Made by a program: the position numbers and the translations under genes. The notes under the pieces are model-generated. The model had not been told where the DNA came from. It ran no database searches and worked only from the letters and a program-made list of their open reading frames with translations. Source: Bolinopsis microptera (lineage: Eukaryota; Ctenophora; Tentaculata; Lobata; Bolinopsidae). From it: a stretch of DNA of 60,000 bases. The stretch covers positions 11,295,997-11,355,996 of the forward strand of contig NC_087082.1 in the NCBI RefSeq assembly GCF_026151205.1, given 5' to 3'. Numbering within the stretch: position 1 is the first letter of the stretch; each line of letters opens with the position of its first letter. Shown here in pieces: positions 48,401 to 58,179 of this stretch.

Positions 48401-51400
48401 CAGCCGGGAAACACTTAACAGCCGGGTAACAGCTGGGTAACAGCCGGGTAACACTTAACAGCCGGGCAACAGCCGGGTAACAGCCGGGTAACAGCTGGGT
48501 AACAGCCGGGTAACACTTAACAGCCGGGAAACAGTTGGGTAACAGCCGGGTAACAGCTGGGTAACAGCCGGGTAACACTTAACAGCCGGGAAACAGTTGG
48601 GTAACAGCCGGGTAACAACTGTGAGCTGGGTTACTAACCGGTCGAGATAGTCACACTTTTATTTTCGTTTATCAAATAATTTCCGGCTATCACAAGATTT
48701 TACTTCATTATTTAAGGGTATCACAGTTGACTGCCGACTGGTCACAAATTTTGTCGTTCGTCTGTGATTGGTTCGTCTGTTGCAATTTACATTATGCTGA
48801 TTTCAGATTGAAAGGCTACAATGCCAACTGAAAGAAGGTGCAACAAAGCAGCACAGATTGGAAACGGAGATCACCGAAAAGACAGACGTTATCCAGAAGA
48901 TCACTAAAGAATCTCTCCAAAAAGGTAACTTGAAGCACTTGTTGACTAACTTAACATTGATCTTAATTATCCCAGTGAATTATTTGTATCTATGAACGGA
49001 AAAATTAAGCCTAATTCGGGGTAACTAGATAAATCCGTTCGTACAGATGGCGGGAAACAAGAGCTGGAGGAGCTGAGGAAACAAGTTGAAGCGGAGAGAC
49101 AGATTATTACCCAGACAAACTCAGAGAAATCTCAGCTACAGTCTGATCTCAGAACTACTCAGACTAAGGTAACAGCTGGGTGACAGCCGGGTAACAGCTG
49201 GGTAATAAACTGGAACACTAGAAATTACCATGATCACCATAATTCAGTCGTTACGTTTCAAAGATCATAATATGAGGGACCACATGCAAAACTGGTATAT
49301 CTGTTTTTGATAGTTTTGAGATAAACGTATTTTACTGATTTAAAAGATTCTATTTCATGTGTAAAAAAACTTCTAAAAAATGGTATATCTGTCTATATAC
49401 CATTTTTAAAACTAAAATTGTTCCAAACTGGTATATCTCACGATATACCATTTTTTCTATACTATAAACAAGAAAATAATTTAACTGAGAATGGTATATC
49501 TGAAGATATACCATTTGGGTTGGCTAAAGTCTATAAAATATGTATAGATATACCGGTTTTATAGAAGATAAGTTTCTTGAAGGTGGTATATCTGCAGATA
49601 TACCTTTTCGTTTTCATGATTGTTAAAAGCTAAAATGGTATATTGTAACGTATACCAGTTTTGGAAAAATAAAATTTCACTTTTTTTCAAAAATTTCTTC
49701 AAAATTGTTCAAAAAAAGTTCCAAAGATGCACCTTTTCACCCTGAAAACTATGTGCTACCTGCGCAAAATTGGTATATGTTCAGATATACCAGTTTTGCA
49801 TGTGGTCCCTCATATTGTGATCTAACAGTAACTTCCTCGTGTTCTCAAATCTTTAAAACTGCTTAAAAATCGTCAGAGCGATGCCCACATAAAACCCAGA
49901 TTTACCGCATAGTTTGAGTAAACAGCCGCGGTAAATCGTTTTACTATAATCGACACGTGATCTAAAAGTAGTATGACGCCCAGTTAGAGGAAATGAGAGG
50001 AGTGACCCAGCAAGATAAGAAGGATATCACGCTACTGAAGGATAACTGTACCGAGTACACCGCTCTTATCTCTAATCTCAAGTCTCAACTGGAGACTCTT
50101 CAACAGGTATTTGTTTCCCATTATATAATGGGATGTCTGAAGAGTTAAGCTTCGTGTTTGAATTTAAACATCAGCAATCAGAATAGACCACAATTAGTAA
50201 TTAGTATTAACGTTGTTATCGATTTAAATGTTGGATGATAATCAATTGATTATAATTTATGATTAAATAACTAATGTCTAAACGGCGTTCTTTTAATTCT
50301 TAATTTCAGCCTTCGCAGATTTTATCGTCTCAAGAGAGCAAGGAGAACAAGGAGAATCAGGAGCCAGACTCCCTGAGGAGCCGTCTTACAGCCGCGCAGG
50401 AGCAGGTTCAGGAGAAGAACAAGCTAATTTCTGAACTAGAGGAGGAACTTGGAGACATCGTCAGGAACAAGTCACTCCAGGTCCGGTCTTACTACTAAAG
50501 TTTTATCAAACATACAACTTATATTTCAATGTGTACGAGTGCAAGCTGCACGACACATTTTTTCTCCTATACTCGAGTCCTGGCTGACACTAATTCTATA
50601 TAACTACTTTTTAAAAGTCGCTAAAAATAAATTAATTATTGACTTTCAGAAAATTTGTATCTGAAAGTCTTTACTCCTTGTATCAATACTAAGAAGCTAT
50701 CATTCCCTGATTCAGAACAACACCAAAAATCGTGGACAGAAGAAGTTTTTAATGTTACCCCTTCTTACAGTTTGATACCCTGATCTGCAACAAAGAAAAG
50801 GAATGCGAGGAACTGCAAGCTACACTGACCAGAAAAGACGATATAATCTCAAATACGAACAACAAATTACAAGACCTAGAAAGTTTGGTGAATAGCCAAA
50901 AACAGAAAATTCTGGAACTTCAGGATTTGGCGTCAGTTCAAAAGGAACATTTGTGGTCCGTCGAGCTGGGAGCTAAAGATGATGTGGAGAGGTTGCAGTT
51001 AGAGATCGAACTACTCCAAGGTACCAAGTTTACCCATCAATAGATTATTAGCCTTGGTTGCTGGTGGGGAGGGAGCCATATTTTCTGTGACACGTGATAC
51101 CCATAACCTATTGGGGTCCCAACAGCGACCAATTGGATTAACGAACCAATGTCACGTGTCTGAAAAAACATGGCTCACTTCCCCACCAGTATCCATGTCT
51201 ACTGTTCAATTAAATAGTTGATTATTTGGTAGTACGAGTGGAATGTGGATACCGCTGCCGGTAGAGCGCAGGTTTGATGGCGAAATTAGTTATCACTTAC
51301 TTTATATTAAAACTAGAAAACCCGTGGTCACAGGGAGGACGCTAATATTATTCTTTGTTAGTAAGTTTAAATCGCGTCAAAAAATATCCTACACAACCGA

Positions 51401-51872
51401 AGATACAGCCAAATAAAATGTTGCTCGTACTAAACACAGCGTAATATCAACAAAACCGATTAAAATGACGTTAAAACAATCATTGCACGTGCACGTGCGT
51501 GTAACAATCCTCGTTACTATGGTTACTACGCAACTACCTATTTTTCATCTAATTTGCACGTGGGCGGTCGTACAGACAGCAGAAATAATTCTCTGAATTA
51601 TAGTAGAGATACTTACTTTGTGTAAAAGATTATCCTAAGTTTTTGTTTTTTAATTTTCATAGCGACAGCAATTATCACATTTAGACAAATAACAAGTAAA
51701 AAATTGTGATTTACGCAAAATCAATCACAATTAACTGTCAGGTGGTAAATCTGAAAACTCCACTTTAACGATGGGGAACACAGCAGAATTGGAGAGACAA
51801 GTTAACAAGCTGAGGGTGGGGTGTGAGCTCAACAAACAGGAGGCAGATAGAGGTAATGAACCAATTAATTAA
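39499..51872 (+). CDS. Kinesin-6 (KIF20-like) motor protein, 22 exons, intact copy
   Basis: A plus-end microtubule motor of the MKLP2/KIF20 type, a family that works in the central spindle and cytokinesis. I joined 22 GT-AG exons with matching phases throughout: 39499-39555, 39694-39916, 40112-40252, 40571-40701, 44456-44534, 44722-44874, 45092-45237, 45395-45498, 45674-45998, 46184-46275, 46496-46564, 46697-46836, 46994-47204, 47395-47524, 47711-47828, 47958-48079, 48807-48924, 49047-49168, 49972-50106, 50310-50480, 50771-51020, 51742-51872. The product is 1,055 residues. The motor (about 1-480) shows the P-loop [10 protein letters not shown] (109-118), switch I NQSSSRSH (317-324) and switch II DLAGSE (350-355). 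The rest is charged, glutamine-rich coiled coil. Exons 15-16 are duplicated as 17-18. The last exon is the least certain; it is taken to the first in-frame stop. Confidence 0.88.
40830..41301. mobile_element. G-run/C-run terminal MITE, independent insertion
   Basis: A third copy with 12 G at 40,830-40,841 and 8 C at 41,294-41,301, flanked by TATATA (40,824-40,829 and 41,302-41,307). It is absent from the left arm, so it is an independent and more recent insertion. The core matches the other copies, including the G-run edge words TCCAAGGGGAACTTT and the inverted set at the far end. It lies 11 bp from the Helitron 3' end. Confidence 0.87.
41313..44355 (-). mobile_element. Helitron, insertion present only in the right arm
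   Basis: The left arm gives the empty site. On the minus strand the insert begins TCTATATTA at 44,355, fitting the Helitron 5' consensus, and ends CTAG at 41,313. It sits between A and T with no target-site duplication, which is the Helitron signature. It carries four exons of a Helitron transposase N-terminus but no Rep catalytic motif and no Pif1 helicase, so it is an internally reduced, non-autonomous copy. A segment of about 240 bp near its 3' end (41,320-41,560) is repeated in the same direction inside its 5' part (43,745-44,030). It lies in kinesin intron 4. Confidence 0.88.
41969..43541 (-). CDS. Helitron transposase N-terminal fragment, four exons
   Basis: Four exons join in phase on the minus strand: 43541-43441, 43314-42947, 42804-42209 and 42073-41969, encoding 389 residues. 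Exon 2 is rich in Ser, Asp and Asn. Exon 3 matches the Helitron-like N-terminal domain: C-x-x-C before ALRFPGERP, a CC..GKVQLP block, FTS, then [12 protein letters not shown]. Exon 4 has the [19 protein letters not shown] block that normally leads into the Rep domain. It stops soon after, where the HUH Rep nuclease and helicase should follow. The gene lies inside the Helitron at 41,313-44,355 and is antisense to the host kinesin. It probably cannot mobilise itself, but its frame is still open, so it may be young. Confidence 0.85.
46296..46391. repeat. Perfect 44 bp stem hairpin in kinesin intron (right)
   Basis: Right-arm counterpart of 7,180-7,275, with the same stem and loop, in the intron after kinesin exon 10. 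Confidence 0.93.
47711..49168 (+). repeat. Tandem duplication of two kinesin coiled-coil exons (right arm)
   Basis: Exons 15-16 (47711-47828, 47958-48079) and 17-18 (48807-48924, 49047-49168) are the same pair with their introns. Each pair adds 80 residues, starting [16 protein letters not shown] and ending SDLRTTQTK. Because 118 + 122 is a multiple of three, the duplication keeps the reading frame. Confidence 0.95.
48080..48625. repeat. Intronic VNTR starting at the splice donor of kinesin exon 16
   Basis: Dozens of 10-11 bp units of the type GGTAACAGC[CT]GG, sometimes with a CACTTAACAGCCGGG variant, begin at the donor GGTAACAGCTGGG itself. The left arm has only a few units at the matching place (about 5,427-5,497), and both arms have a short run after exon 18. 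The 167-residue minus-strand frame across it is translated repeat. Confidence 0.93.
49273..49812. mobile_element. 540 bp MITE packed with short GGTATATC hairpins (right arm only)
   Basis: The left arm (near 4,787) is the empty site. The inverted ends TGAGGGACCACATGCAAAAC match over about 30 bases. Comparison with the empty site allows either a TA duplication or a 4 bp ATAT duplication. Inside are about six short hairpins, each made of GGTATATC and GATATACC half-sites a few bases apart, spaced through AT-rich DNA. No ORF. It lies in kinesin intron 18. Confidence 0.87.
51061..51190. mobile_element. Small foldback element, about 130 bp (right)
   Basis: Right-arm counterpart of 3,404-3,533, with the same inverted ends, in the intron before the last kinesin exon. 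Confidence 0.6.
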
Positions 51873-52205
51873 TAGTAGCAGCAACTTTAAGTCGAAAATT
51901 GGTCAAAATGTGTTGCAAATTTGACGAAAACTACTTGTATTTGTCAAACTGTCAAAGCATTAAACAAAAATTAAACAAATCAACGGTTAAAATAATAATT
52001 CGCAGTAAAAAATAACTTTTAATTAGTCCTGTTCCTTGTCCTTAATCAACCCTGCTTGCTTAATTCTATAATTTCCTACTTAAAAAGTTCATCTCAAACC
52101 TAAGTTATTTCGAGAGCTTTTTCTCTAAAAAGGAAGTTTCTTACTTTAAAAATTGAATATTTTTTTTATATATTTTTCATAGATCTGTTCAATCTATTCA
52201 TTATA

Positions 52206-52692
52206 GGGGGGGGGGGGGGGGGGGGGGGTCCAAGGGGAACTTTGGGAAAGTCCCCCAAGATTTCTGAAGTTCCCCAAAAAAAAGTTCCCCAAAACTCCCC
52301 TAAGTTCCCCAAAATTCCCCAAAATTATTCAAAATTATTCAAAATTATTCAAAATTATTCAAAATTATTCAAAATTTCTCTAATATACATTAATACCCAT
52401 TAATGTTAACATGTATGTTATTATAAGGTATAATCTTAACTTACTTGTTGATACTTGCAGCATGATAATTTTTTTGGCATGATAATTTTTTTGGGGAACT
52501 TTGGGGAATTTTGGGGAACTTTCTGAGGTTCCCCAAAAAAAAGTTCCCCAAAATTCCCCAAAATTATTTGTTTCATTGATAATTTTTTGGGGAACTTTGG
52601 GAAAGTCCCCCAGGTTTCCTGAAGTTCCCCAAAAAAAAGTTCCCCAAAACTCCCTAAAGTTCCCCTGGAACCCCCCCCCCCCCCCCCCCCCC
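52206..52692. mobile_element. G-run/C-run terminal MITE, copy in right arm
   Basis: This is the mirror-position copy of the element at 1,869-2,386, with shorter homopolymer ends (23 G at the left, about 22 C at the right). ATTATA flanks it at 52,200-52,205 and 52,693-52,698. Because it occupies the same site in both arms, it inserted before the arms separated. Confidence 0.88.
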
Positions 52693-52827
52693 ATTATACT
52701 AAATCAGCCATGTAATTAAATATCTCAGAAACTCATTGAAAAATCTTAATAGAATTGCAAAATAGAAACAATGAACAGGAAAACAATAGAACGTCCGGAA
52801 ATAGCTTTGTGGTCTAAAGAAAACCGT

Positions 52828-54030
52828 TTATTTCTGAGTTCCCGGGGAAATCTCTCGAAGTGGGATATTGATAGTTGGTTGGGACTGTAGGAACTGTATC
52901 CGCTTCCGCTGAACACAGGCAACAGGTATGAAGAAAAGAAGCAGAGCTGGCACTATTACAACTATCACGGAGTAAAAGACAGTCGATGGTATGGTCACCA
53001 TTCCAGAAGCTTCTTTGCAGTCAACAGACTCTGTTTTGACGCACTCCGGAACCACCATATCATTGGAACACTTGGTGGTTGTATAGTGGGAATACCCTCC
53101 CGCAACCTTTACTCCGTATCCTAGATCACAGAGCACTGGTATTGTTTCCCCTGGTAAATGCAGAGGTTGGGAGCTGTCCAGCAGCAGAGTTGCGTGTGTC
53201 ACATTGAGCCGCTCGCAGAAGCCCTCCTGCTCCACCATGACAAACCCAATCAAAAGATCCAGATCGTTCCTGGGATTACTCCGTGAAGTGACTGTAACGA
53301 AGGCGTAGGTATCCTGTCTCATTATGTTCCATTTTCCCATGCCAGACAACACATCAATAGGTGACATTATCATCTTCTGGTTCTCTTCCTCTTCATGCGA
53401 GCAGTCCTTCAGCACCGCCAGAGAATACATCTCATGCTCATGTGACATCACCCTCACAGTCACACACTTTCTTGAATCCATGTCCGTTATCCTGACGATG
53501 TAGCCCTTGGTGATCTTCTCCAGTTTGTTGATGCGCCACAGAGTGGATGTAGTGTTATTAGCCCTGCAGTCCTTTGTCCAGGTCAGCTTTTCGTCTCCCC
53601 AACTCCAGGGCACCGAACTTACCTTCAAACACATCCCTGTTTTCACTTGCCGGATGTAGATCCCGTCTTTTCTCGCCATTTCAAATTTCCGTTGAACCTC
53701 CACCAGCTGCAGACATGTCCTCTCCCCTGAGTAGATGGATACGTTTTTGTCATAGCGAGCATTTTTGAAGCCCAGATGGCGTTCATCGTACAAACTACAG
53801 AGTGAGGAGGTCTCGAGTGCAAAGGAGATGGCAGTGCAGTTCTCCAAGTAATAACAATACTTCCAACATGTCAGACCTGGCGAGATTGCAAACTCTAGGT
53901 ACGGCGCGGAGATTATCACCTTCTGCTGGTACAGGCAGTCCTTTGTGGTACTGTCCTCCAAATGGAGGGTGGAGTGCAAGTAGCAGGCCAGTATCAGGCT
54001 CCATTTTGTGAAGGAATTCGAGAGTGGCAT
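52828..54030 (-). CDS. PAN/apple - ricin-like - CCP type I membrane receptor (copy 2)
   Basis: This is the right-arm counterpart of the gene at 531-1733, again 400 codons with no intron. It keeps the signal peptide, the six-cysteine PAN-like module, the ricin-like segment, the CCP-like module, the transmembrane helix and the short tail. Only a few substitutions separate the two copies. Upstream of the ATG it has one A fewer than copy 1 in an A-run, which argues that translation starts here and not further upstream. The kinesin gene ends 956 bp away on the opposite strand, and a G-run/C-run mobile element lies between them. Confidence 0.8.
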   Translation of the reverse strand: MPLSNSFTKWSLILACYLHSTLHLEDSTTKDCLYQQKVIISAPYLEFAISPGLTCWKYCYYLENCTAISFALETSSLCSLYDERHLGFKNARYDKNVSIYSGERTCLQLVEVQRKFEMARKDGIYIRQVKTGMCLKVSSVPWSWGDEKLTWTKDCRANNTTSTLWRINKLEKITKGYIVRITDMDSRKCVTVRVMSHEHEMYSLAVLKDCSHEEEENQKMIMSPIDVLSGMGKWNIMRQDTYAFVTVTSRSNPRNDLDLLIGFVMVEQEGFCERLNVTHATLLLDSSQPLHLPGETIPVLCDLGYGVKVAGGYSHYTTTKCSNDMVVPECVKTESVDCKEASGMVTIPSTVFYSVIVVIVPALLLFFIPVACVQRKRIQFLQSQPTINIPLREISPGTQK

Positions 54031-54309
54031 TCCCTTCAAAGTTTTGCAACCAGAAAATTAGCTTGTGAGGTGTGATGATCTTTCTTTAGATATAGCTGCG
54101 GAAAGATTTTGTAGTCAGTCAAACATTAACAAAAGGAAAAGAGGAGCCTCGTACGTTGAAATATTTGTGTTATTCTTTTCTCTTGCCGTATATTCAATTC
54201 CTTTGTTTAGTTGGTTTGAAATTTTCGAATTCGCGACGACGCTCCTAGATTTTGAGAAACAAAACATTGTGACATTGCAGTTGTTCATCGATAGTTCATA
54301 GTTAGACCT

Positions 54310-54877
54310 CAACCCTCTAAGTTATATCAATAAACAAAACAGCAATGAGTGATATAGACAGATGGATATCAATTTTCCATTTTTGTCCAATTGCCGAATC
54401 CTTTTTCATGAATCATGATATTCAGGAATTTTCTTAAAACTTGTTGATTGTAATTAATTGACTGGAGAAATGTTGAGCTCTTATGTTAAATGTTTATTTG
54501 AAGTATTTTGAACTGACACATTCGTCATTTTATTTGAATTCAATCACCGAACACATCAAATCATCATAGATGGTACTTGATTGTTAATGTTAAACTGTTA
54601 AGGGTTATTAGAGAAACTCTGTTTTAACTTAGATCGATTCAAGTCGACAAATGAATACTGAATTTCTATGATATGGAAAATAAAAGTTGAATATTAATTA
54701 AAGAAATATATGTTTTTAGCCTATCATTCAGAATCGTGACGAGTCTATGGCACTAAAAACTGGTAAAGTATGCTGCTGTTTAAAAAATGGAATTAGTTAA
54801 TATACTCTAATAACTTAGTATCAGCTACATACCAAAAAAATATGATATCAGTAATATGACTCAATAAGCTTTGAAGC
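54310..54877. other. Receptor upstream region and duplication edge
   Basis: Up to 54,559 this matches the start of the window (the receptor 5' side). Beyond that it is single-copy AT-rich DNA up to the AIG1-like gene. I see no further gene. Confidence 0.55.
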
Positions 54878-55700
54878 CTACAAACCAAACTGGGGAAACT
54901 GTTTCTTGAAAATTTCAACAATAACTGGAATCAAGTGAGGCGCAACATCAAATGTCCCAGCCATTTTTGCACCTGCTAGTCCTGCTACACCTCCAACTGC
55001 GAGCGCTGCCAAAATAGCACAAAGTAAGTTATATTTCCACTTAGCTTCACTGCTTCAGCGCCTTCCTTCTCAGATCTTTCTCTTTGCTCACGATACATAA
55101 CAATGTAGCAATGTCCTGCAGAGCTCTCTCTTTTTGCGGGCGTAGACGGTCGACTAACTCAAAGTCTCTATTCCTTCTTGCATTTTCTACCTTCGCTTGA
55201 AGACAAGCAGCGCCTTCCTTTGCGTTTCTTTCACTTTCTCTTAATTTCGCTGCTTCCTCCTCAGTCCTTTTTATAATCTTTTCCTGACGTTCTTTGTCTT
55301 CTGTTAAGTTTGTCACGTGATCTTGAAGTTGTTTGATTTCTTTTTCCGCTTTATATATTGCTTCCTTTAGACCATCGTATTTATCGATGACCTTCATGAT
55401 ACCATCAACAGAGGTGTTAAATCTGTTAGTGTCGATCAGAATGTTGTATAGGGTTTTGATATTTTTCTCAAATCTGGTCCTTTGATCATCTTCGGTAGTT
55501 TCAAATTTTGCATTAATTATTAGAAAAGGTAGATTGAGATTAGTTTCCAGTTCAAAGATCTTTTTAAGTTGATCGTAGAGTATGTTTTCTCCTGTACCTT
55601 TTCCCCCTCGACAGAATAGAAAAAAATCTTGACATGCAACCTGCAATCCGAAGGTGATTGCAGCCCTTACGCATACAGAAGACTACAAGCTCTTCATGCT
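54878..55700 (-). pseudogene. AIG1/GIMAP-like GTPase C-terminal part with coiled coil; frameshifted
   Basis: The main frame (stop at 55,047) encodes about 200 residues. It opens with an alternating strand/helix segment (ITFGLQVACQDFFLFCRGG, then a helix, then LPFLIINAKFETTEDDQ) that recalls the later half of an AIG1-type G domain. A long charged coiled coil follows. A second open frame, from about 55,046 to the stop at 54,878, carries a small-residue hydrophobic helix (LAALAVGGVAGLAGAKMAG) and a short tail. It reads as the natural C-terminus, but it is in another frame and no splice pair joins the two in phase. A frameshift near 55,050 is therefore likely. The P-loop exon is not in view. Family assignment is weak. 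Confidence 0.4.
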
Positions 55701-55928
55701 TCTGTAATTAAATGATACATAACAATAACCAGTATCATCATGAATCGATATACTTACTGAGCTGAGTTTGATGTCACTGGAAAAAGGATTGACCGTAAAA
55801 TTGTATATAGATAAATGCCCTTTGTAACATTTATTCCTCTGAATTGAAAAACGACGTAGTATGTTGAAAGTATGAATCGTGATGTGAAGATCAGAGCTCG
55901 ACCGGGATTTGGCGTTTTTGTCCCGGCC

Positions 55929-56172
55929 CAGTGGCGTAACGTTGCCTGTTGGTGCCCATGCCAAAAAAGCACCCCCCTGTTGGCGCCCCCTCCCCTTTTA
56001 GTGCCCCTCCCTAAAATATAACAAATTAGATGATTTTAGAGGATATGCCCGTAAAATCTCTAAAAAAATTGTGTTTCTAGAGCAAAACGCGCAGTTTTGC
56101 TAGTACCATAGTTAAGTTTTAGAAATTGTCCCACATTCAAACGATGATTTGGCGCCCCCCTAAGATTGCGCC

Positions 56173-56216
<44 letters not shown>

Positions 56217-56253
56217 CACAGCGGGGTCGATGGGGCCCTTCGTTATGCCACTG
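55929..56253. mobile_element. hAT-like MITE with a long poly-C tract
   Basis: The ends are CAGTGGCGTAACG and its near-complement CGTTATGCCACTG, matching the CAGNGGCG start common in animal hAT elements. The 325 bp interior has no ORF, and it contains a run of about 43 C at 56,173-56,215. The expected 8 bp target duplication is not clear (TCCCGGCC against TATTAGCC). Confidence 0.65.
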
Positions 56254-56583
56254 TATTAGCCAGGATTTTTAAAACAGAATTTTGATCTTTTTAATCCAAT
56301 TTAGCTTCAAATTCATATTATTACTTTGACTTAGACAAATGAAACGAACGTTAAGAATCGAACTAATCGAAATGAAAATCGAAGGATTGATTAGATTTTA
56401 GGCTCATCTTCATCCGAAGATTTAAAAAAATAAAATTTTCCATTTCAACATAGAAATATCGTGAAAATCCTGGTCCCGGTCCCGGCCGCGATTTCAGTTT
56501 CAAGATTAGGTACACCTCTGTAAAAAGATACAGGTTAGGAAGCAGGTGTGTAGGGCGGGAGGGGGGATTAATGAAGTAATAAT
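56254..56583. other. Intergenic, nothing recognised
   Basis: Between the hAT-like MITE and the long-TIR element. It contains a short CCCGGTCCCGGCCGCG stretch and no supported gene. Confidence 0.5.
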
Positions 56584-57387
56584 TTAGTAAGGGGAAAAGT
56601 GGCATTCCGTTGGATTTAAATGTTCACAAGGATTTAGCAACGGAATATGGTAGTTAAAACCCCTACGAACATAATTAGACTTGTCACCAATTTTGTATCT
56701 CGACAGAAACACCACTTTTTACCACTTTTTACCACCTTTGTACCACCTTTCTGGTTTGCCGAATATCTTTAGTTGTGAACGTCGTAGAAGGCTGGAAATT
56801 AACCTAGAATGTTTATCTTATCAAGGAGTAAAACTTTTATAAGAAAAATTTTTACATTGGACAATCAGCTAATTGGATAATTACCAATTAGTTAATTACC
56901 AAAAAAAGTGAAAAATTTTTATTGGCTCAAAATGATTAAAATCGTTTGAAACACGGAGAAATGTAGTTTTTAGAAAAACTTCAAAACTTTTTCACTTACA
57001 AATTTTTTTCGAGACTTGGAAAAATTTCGAAAATTTGAAAAAAAAATTTTCCGCCAAAAGTGATCGAATTGCATGAAACGTGGATAAAAATGCTTTGCAG
57101 AAAAACTTCGAACCTTTTTAGATTGGGGAATACTAAAATCATCAATATTTGAAGTTGGAGTTCAGTAAATCTCGGCATATTTTAGTAATTAGGAATAGCT
57201 TAGCGGAAAGGGCTGAACCTGAAAAACGTTAACCACACAATATTAGAGTTTCATAACTAATTACAATACAGCTTTATCAAATTCCACATAAAGAAACAGC
57301 ACAAAAGGACCGTTTAAGATCGAACCGATTTTACCTGCTGTATACTATCATTTTATTGATTTCAATGATCAAAACCTCTCTGTACCG

Positions 57388-57657
57388 TCAATCTTGCCAA
57401 TCTACACCGGGTATCTGAATGTACCGGACCTCTTCTTTGCCTCTATAATAATTAGACCCAGTTGTGCAAGAAATGCGATTTCTCACAGGGGCTTCTTTTA
57501 ACTGTGCACCTTTTGTCACTCTCGCAAGAGGCCTGGTATAATTATAGGGGGGTATAGGAAGTGTAAATATACCTTCCATCATCCACTGTGGCTTTTTTGT
57601 GTTGTGAATGCACATGCCGCTTCGTTTGCTATGCAAGATACCTCGAATAACCCCCAT
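57388..57657 (-). CDS. Hypothetical 89-residue protein in left TIR
   Basis: A small open frame starting MGVIRGILHSKRSGMC and ending PGVDWQD. It is identical in protein sequence to the ORF in the opposite arm (58,691-58,960). Survival of the frame in both arms suggests recent arm homogenisation or selection. It is basic, with several Tyr, Pro and Cys, and I see no known domain, signal peptide or membrane helix. It could be the last exon of a larger mobile-element gene. Confidence 0.35.
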   Translation of the reverse strand: MGVIRGILHSKRSGMCIHNTKKPQWMMEGIFTLPIPPYNYTRPLARVTKGAQLKEAPVRNRISCTTGSNYYRGKEEVRYIQIPGVDWQD

Positions 57658-57984
57658 ATGTCATTGCCAGGGTCGGGATAGAGCTGGAGATAGCATTGAG
57701 AGGTTGCTAGAAATAGCTAGACTTAGAATAAACTGGTGGTAGCTGGGTGGTGCTAGCATGGAGGTAGCAGAACGTAGCTACACGGGGTTTCATTGGAGTT
57801 GGTTATTTTAATGGCCAAAGAGTGCCGGAACTAAAGTTACTTAAGATTGCAGTTTAGGGGCAGTGCAAACCACGGTGGAGTCAGGGACACAGAGCTACAG
57901 TGTAACAGTGCAGGAGTACTGCAAAAGAACAGTGCAAGTGATACAGTCTGCAACAGTAAAACGCCGAAGAAGGAGATAAGATTT

Positions 57985-58095
57985 CTGGCTGCAGAGGAGG
58001 AGAGGAGCAGGAACCTGATTGTGTTTGGGTTGAAAGAAGAGGAGGAAGAAGAGTTTCCTGCTCTGGTAACCGCATTTTTGGAAGAGGTGGGGTGA
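57985..58095 (+). pseudogene. Fragment resembling non-LTR retrotransposon ORF1
   Basis: The frame encodes RSRNLIVFGLKEEEEEEFP followed by a short helix. The R-x-R-N-[LV]-[IV]-[VIF]-[FY]-G-[LIV] start followed by acidic residues is typical of the region after the coiled coil in L1/CR1-type ORF1 proteins. A stop follows at 58,093. Only this small piece is present, inside the loop of the long-TIR element. Confidence 0.4.
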
Positions 58096-58179
58096 GAACT
58101 TAATTCCAAGCGACACGGTGGGCTGGAACCAATCAGGTACAGCTATCCGACCTATCAAGATCACCGTCCTGAGCTTTGT

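Larger units (their letters stand above)
37938..54559. repeat. Right arm of large inverted duplication
   Basis: This is the reverse-complement partner of 1-13,453. It is longer because it holds a Helitron, a G-run element, a 540 bp hairpin MITE and an expanded VNTR that the left arm lacks. The left arm in turn has a 1.3 kb TTAA-flanked element that this arm lacks. Homology ends at 37,938, about 74 bp downstream of the isochorismatase stop codon, so that gene is not duplicated. Confidence 0.93.

Noticed and set aside
48075-48578. 167-residue minus-strand frame with LLP/CYPAV repeats
   Set aside because: It is the intronic VNTR read in an open frame. The left arm lacks it and the kinesin gene runs through it on the other strand.
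1-54559. A simple fold-back read explaining the whole inverted duplication
   Set aside because: A fold-back at 21,674 should be followed directly by the left arm. Instead 7.6 kb of unique DNA separates satellite and right arm, and the arms differ by precise transposon insertions.
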